From Xiphophorus maculatus (lineage: Eukaryota > Chordata > Actinopteri > Cyprinodontiformes > Poeciliidae): a DNA stretch of 64,000 nucleotides. Numbering within the stretch: the stretch's first letter is position 1; the number at the start of each line of letters is the position of its first letter. A program made the position numbers and the translations under genes. The notes under the pieces were generated by a model. It was given only the letters and a program-made list of their open reading frames with translations, ran no database searches and had not been told where the DNA came from. Location: contig NC_036457.1 of assembly GCF_002775205.1 (NCBI RefSeq), positions 12,748,996 through 12,812,995 on the forward strand. The letters are read 5' to 3'. Of this stretch, positions 61,409-64,000 are shown piece after piece.

Positions 61409-62029
61409 CTATTCTTGATTTTCTCTCTTCCTTTTCTTCTTCTTGGATTTTTTAGTAACTAGTTCCTCCTCACACTCCTTTACTCCATTGTGGTCTTCCT
61501 CGCCCTCATGAACATTTATAAGCTGCTTTTCTATGTGTTTAGATTTTTTCTTCTTGGAGAAACTTGGTTTTTCACAGTTCATCTCCAGAACACTGGCAGA
61601 GCTAGAGTTTTCATTTTCATCAATGATTTCTGCAGTTTTTCTCTTCTTTTTCTTTCTTGAACACGCTTTCTCCTTGTTTTCTTTTTCTTCTGGTACAATG
61701 GGGGCACTGCACTTCTCTTCTACATCCACTAGCTCCTCTTCTAGCTTTTTGTTCTTCTTTTTCTTGGGTTCTTCAGCATCATTGTTGCTGCTATGGACTG
61801 GACTGAGCTCCTCAGCGGGGCTTGATATTTCAGTAGTCTCCGCTTTGACAGAAGATGCTGAACCTTCAGAGCCACGAGCCTTCTTCAGCTGTGCCATGCG
61901 CTGCGCAAAATACTCCTGCATGCTCAGAGAACTTGTCACAGTCTTGGTTATTGACTCAGTATCAAGTTCAGAAGAAGCCTTAGTCCCACTTTCCTCTGAT
62001 TCAGATGGAGACTCGCTCCTGCTCCTCCC
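61409..62029 (-). CDS. pinx1: Pinx1, last coding exon (partial gene, C-terminal 206 aa)
   Basis: PIN2/TERF1-interacting telomerase inhibitor, a nucleolar G-patch protein that binds TRF1 and telomerase and is linked to rRNA and snoRNA processing (family knowledge). Only the terminal exon is visible. It follows acceptor tttgtggtgtag (62030-62041) and ends with TAG at 61409-61411. It encodes a Ser/Glu-rich stretch, then SMQEYFAQRMAQLKKAR (about exon residues 59-75), closely matching the conserved QEYFAKRMA segment of PINX1, then a Lys-rich tail with KKKK clusters (nuclear/nucleolar targeting, telomerase-inhibitory region). The N-terminal G-patch exons were not found in 62030-64000 and probably lie beyond the window. 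Position upstream of sox7 on the same strand matches the human locus. Confidence 0.85.
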   Translation of the reverse strand, partial: GRSRSESPSESEESGTKASSELDTESITKTVTSSLSMQEYFAQRMAQLKKARGSEGSASSVKAETTEISSPAEELSPVHSSNNDAEEPKKKKNKKLEEELVDVEEKCSAPIVPEEKENKEKACSRKKKKRKTAEIIDENENSSSASVLEMNCEKPSFSKKKKSKHIEKQLINVHEGEEDHNGVKECEEELVTKKSKKKKRKRENQE

Positions 62030-62710
62030 CTACACCACAAAGACAAAAAATAAAAAGAGTTATTTAGAGAATCTGTACATCCAGACCTGGTACACCATTT
62101 TGAACAAAGGAGCTTAAGTGATTGTCAATCATCAGACTATGATTACTCCAAAGATGTAAAGTGAGTGAAAAACCCAAAGAAGGATGTTGAAGCAACAATA
62201 GGTGTTAGAACCTTAACATAAGCACAGTTAACAAAAGAGTCGCTTTTTTTTTTTATTGTTCCTGACATCCAGCTGGGCTTGTTCGCAGTCAGCTCCAAGC
62301 TGTCGTCCCTCTGTAACAGCTCCATATTTAGTGGTGAGGAGCTGTTATAGAGATACAACTTGTAGCTGAACTGTGACTGTCAAATCAAAATGAAACTAGA
62401 TCTGCTGTTTGTGTTGGCTTACCACCAGAGCAAGAAAAGAGAAGAAAACCAGGGCTAGCAATCAACCTAATCTAACACGTGAACTTTCTTAGGAAAGTCA
62501 TCTCTCATTCCACAGAAATGTTTCAGAAGTTTAAATTTGACTTTATTCTCCTAAGAAGAGGGCATGTGCATCAAAAGAGAAGCTACTTAGTTAACTTAAC
62601 AAAATAATATAATTCAGAGTATTATAAAAGTGTGGTTTCTCTGAATAAAGTTGCAAAACACTTTTACAACCTAGACTGGGAAAAACTATGCTTTGTTTCA
62701 TACAAAAGGT

Positions 62711-63804
62711 CAGGCGCCTCATGCATAAAAGAGTGCGCAGTTTTCACACTAAAACTTGGCGTACGGAAAGATTTAGCAAAGTGCGGCGCACAAAAAAATT
62801 CGAATGTATAAAGCCGTGCGCATGCACGTGGCCGCGCACCTTTCCTTTATACATCAAAATTTGCGGGAAATAGAGCGCAGCTGCTGGTCTGCTCTGCCGC
62901 CTACATAAATACATATGTAAATTAGTATGAATATCCGGAAGTCTGCCACCACTTGAAGCAATAACCATGGCAACATCCTTGTTTGTAGCAGTATAAGTAT
63001 TTATAATAATAATAATAATTATTATTATTATTATATATATTATTTAAAAGGTGCTTTCAGGGAACATAAGGTAACCTCACAAAAATAGAAATAATACATT
63101 TTAAAGAAAGAAAAAAATACAAATAATAAAAAACAGAAAATAAAGAGATCATGCAAATGCCTGTTTGAACAGCAGAGCGTTCAGCCGGGATTTAAAGCCA
63201 GACAGAGAGTCAGAGAGTCCTTTGAGTGGGTAAAATGGACGTTTATCATAAATAGTGGAATCATGTGCATCAGTTGTACATTTACAGAATAGAGTTGCTT
63301 TCTGTCCGGAAAGGTACATTCACAAAGCTGGCGGCTCCACTGAAGGATGACTGCAGCTGGACTGGTCCCGGTACCTACTAGTGAGGTTTTTGGATCCTTT
63401 TATTTTTGCTTTCTTTATTTTGTGTGTGTGTTAGCTTATTGTCTGAGGATAAATGTGGTTTAGTTTCATTCTTTACTTTAAATAATAAGTTAAAGTAAAG
63501 TAACTTTAACTTATATATTAAAATCATGAAAAAAACCAAACATCGGGTTCGATGCTTCTTGGTCTAAATAACACTGAATGTAGTGATATTGTAGTGTATT
63601 TAGGTGAGTTTTGACGCTTTACAGCTTGATATTGTCCACAGAAAAAGTTTCATGGCTGCCGCACATTTTCACGCCAGCGAAAAAGTGTACGTATATTTAC
63701 GCAAACTTTGGCGCAGAGTTACATTTTATACATGCGGACTTGTGCATAAAATATGGCACTGCACATTTTTTGTGCGCACACACGCTTTATGCATGAGGCC
63801 CCTG
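62711..63804. mobile_element. inverted-repeat (MITE-like) element in the pinx1 intron
   Basis: Ends are imperfect inverted repeats: aggcgcctcatgcataaa at 62712-62729 and tttatgcatgaggcccct at 63786-63803 (17 of 18 match). Similarity between the arms continues inward over GCGCAC-rich sequence. No transposase is encoded and no clear target duplication is seen. The ends resemble PIF/Harbinger-type fish elements, but this is tentative. The centre (62998-63300) includes an (ATA)n run and other repeat-like sequence, possibly a nested insertion. Confidence 0.6.
63000..63045. repeat. (ATA)n/(ATT)n imperfect palindromic microsatellite
   Basis: ATA units followed by ATT units and a short TA run. It lies inside the inverted-repeat element in the pinx1 intron. 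Confidence 0.8.
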
Positions 63805-64000
63805 GACTCTTACTGAGAAAGGATTGCTTGCTGGAGGCATGGACTCTGTTGAAGTTTTAAATAATTGGCTCTGATTTTATCCAATCACTAATGTTCGGCT
63901 GTTTGTAATGTGCCAGCTTACCAGAAATCGTGTGTGCTGTAAACAATCCCACAGCATCTTTGCCAGCAATAAAAGGCCTTATAAATTAATTTTGTTCAAA

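Noticed and set aside
62143-62400. Possible additional pinx1 exon on the minus strand (open stretch after an apparent ttgacag acceptor)
   Set aside because: The translation does not resemble any part of PINX1 as I know it, and the stretch ends in an AATAAAAAAAA-like run, so it is more likely a retro-derived or random sequence.

Overview
The window is vertebrate nuclear DNA, almost certainly from a teleost fish and probably a percomorph. Supporting signs are intron-split genes with GT/AG junctions, teleost-style tRNA-derived SINEs, several decayed Tc1-like elements, a hAT-type non-autonomous element, and long (TG)n, (AC)n, (TC)n and (ATA)n microsatellites. I cannot name the species.

Four protein genes are present, all on the minus strand. 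(1) A complete Src-family kinase gene at 925-8120 has 12 coding exons and encodes 489 aa; it is best called blk. (2) A retinitis pigmentosa 1-like gene, rp1l1, lies at 19598-34847. It has three coding exons, and the last is a single 12.6-kb exon. The predicted protein is 4,422 aa. (3) A complete two-exon SoxF gene, sox7, lies at 54352-56555 and encodes 404 aa. (4) The last coding exon of pinx1 lies at 61409-62029; the rest of that gene is outside the window or not recognisable. The order and shared orientation PINX1 > SOX7 > RP1L1, with BLK nearby, match human 8p23.1. This favours BLK/RP1L1/SOX7 over the paralogous set LYN/RP1/SOX17. A tRNA-Leu(CAG) gene sits between rp1l1 and sox7.

Layout: 1-924 blk 3' flank and UTR; 925-8360 blk with introns, including a SINE and a candidate 5' exon; 8361-19597 intergenic, with a (TC)n tract, a decayed Tc1-like element, a hAT element that contains a nested LINE fragment, and a (TG)n tract; 19598-34952 rp1l1; 34953-53540 intergenic, with a 3.6-kb DNA transposon that has a perfect 6-bp target duplication and a nested SINE, a second SINE, the tRNA gene, Tc1 remnants and an (AC)n tract; 53541-56850 sox7 with UTR and promoter; 56851-60979 intergenic; 60980-64000 pinx1 3' end and an intron that holds an inverted-repeat element.

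The genes do not form an operon and act separately: B-cell and other signalling (Blk), photoreceptor axoneme (Rp1l1), endothelial and endoderm transcription (Sox7), nucleolar and telomerase regulation (Pinx1). The most unusual features are in rp1l1. One exon encodes a very long serine/lysine repeat array with a four-unit higher-order period, and the usual first doublecortin domain appears to be missing. I did not find a convincing wholly new system.
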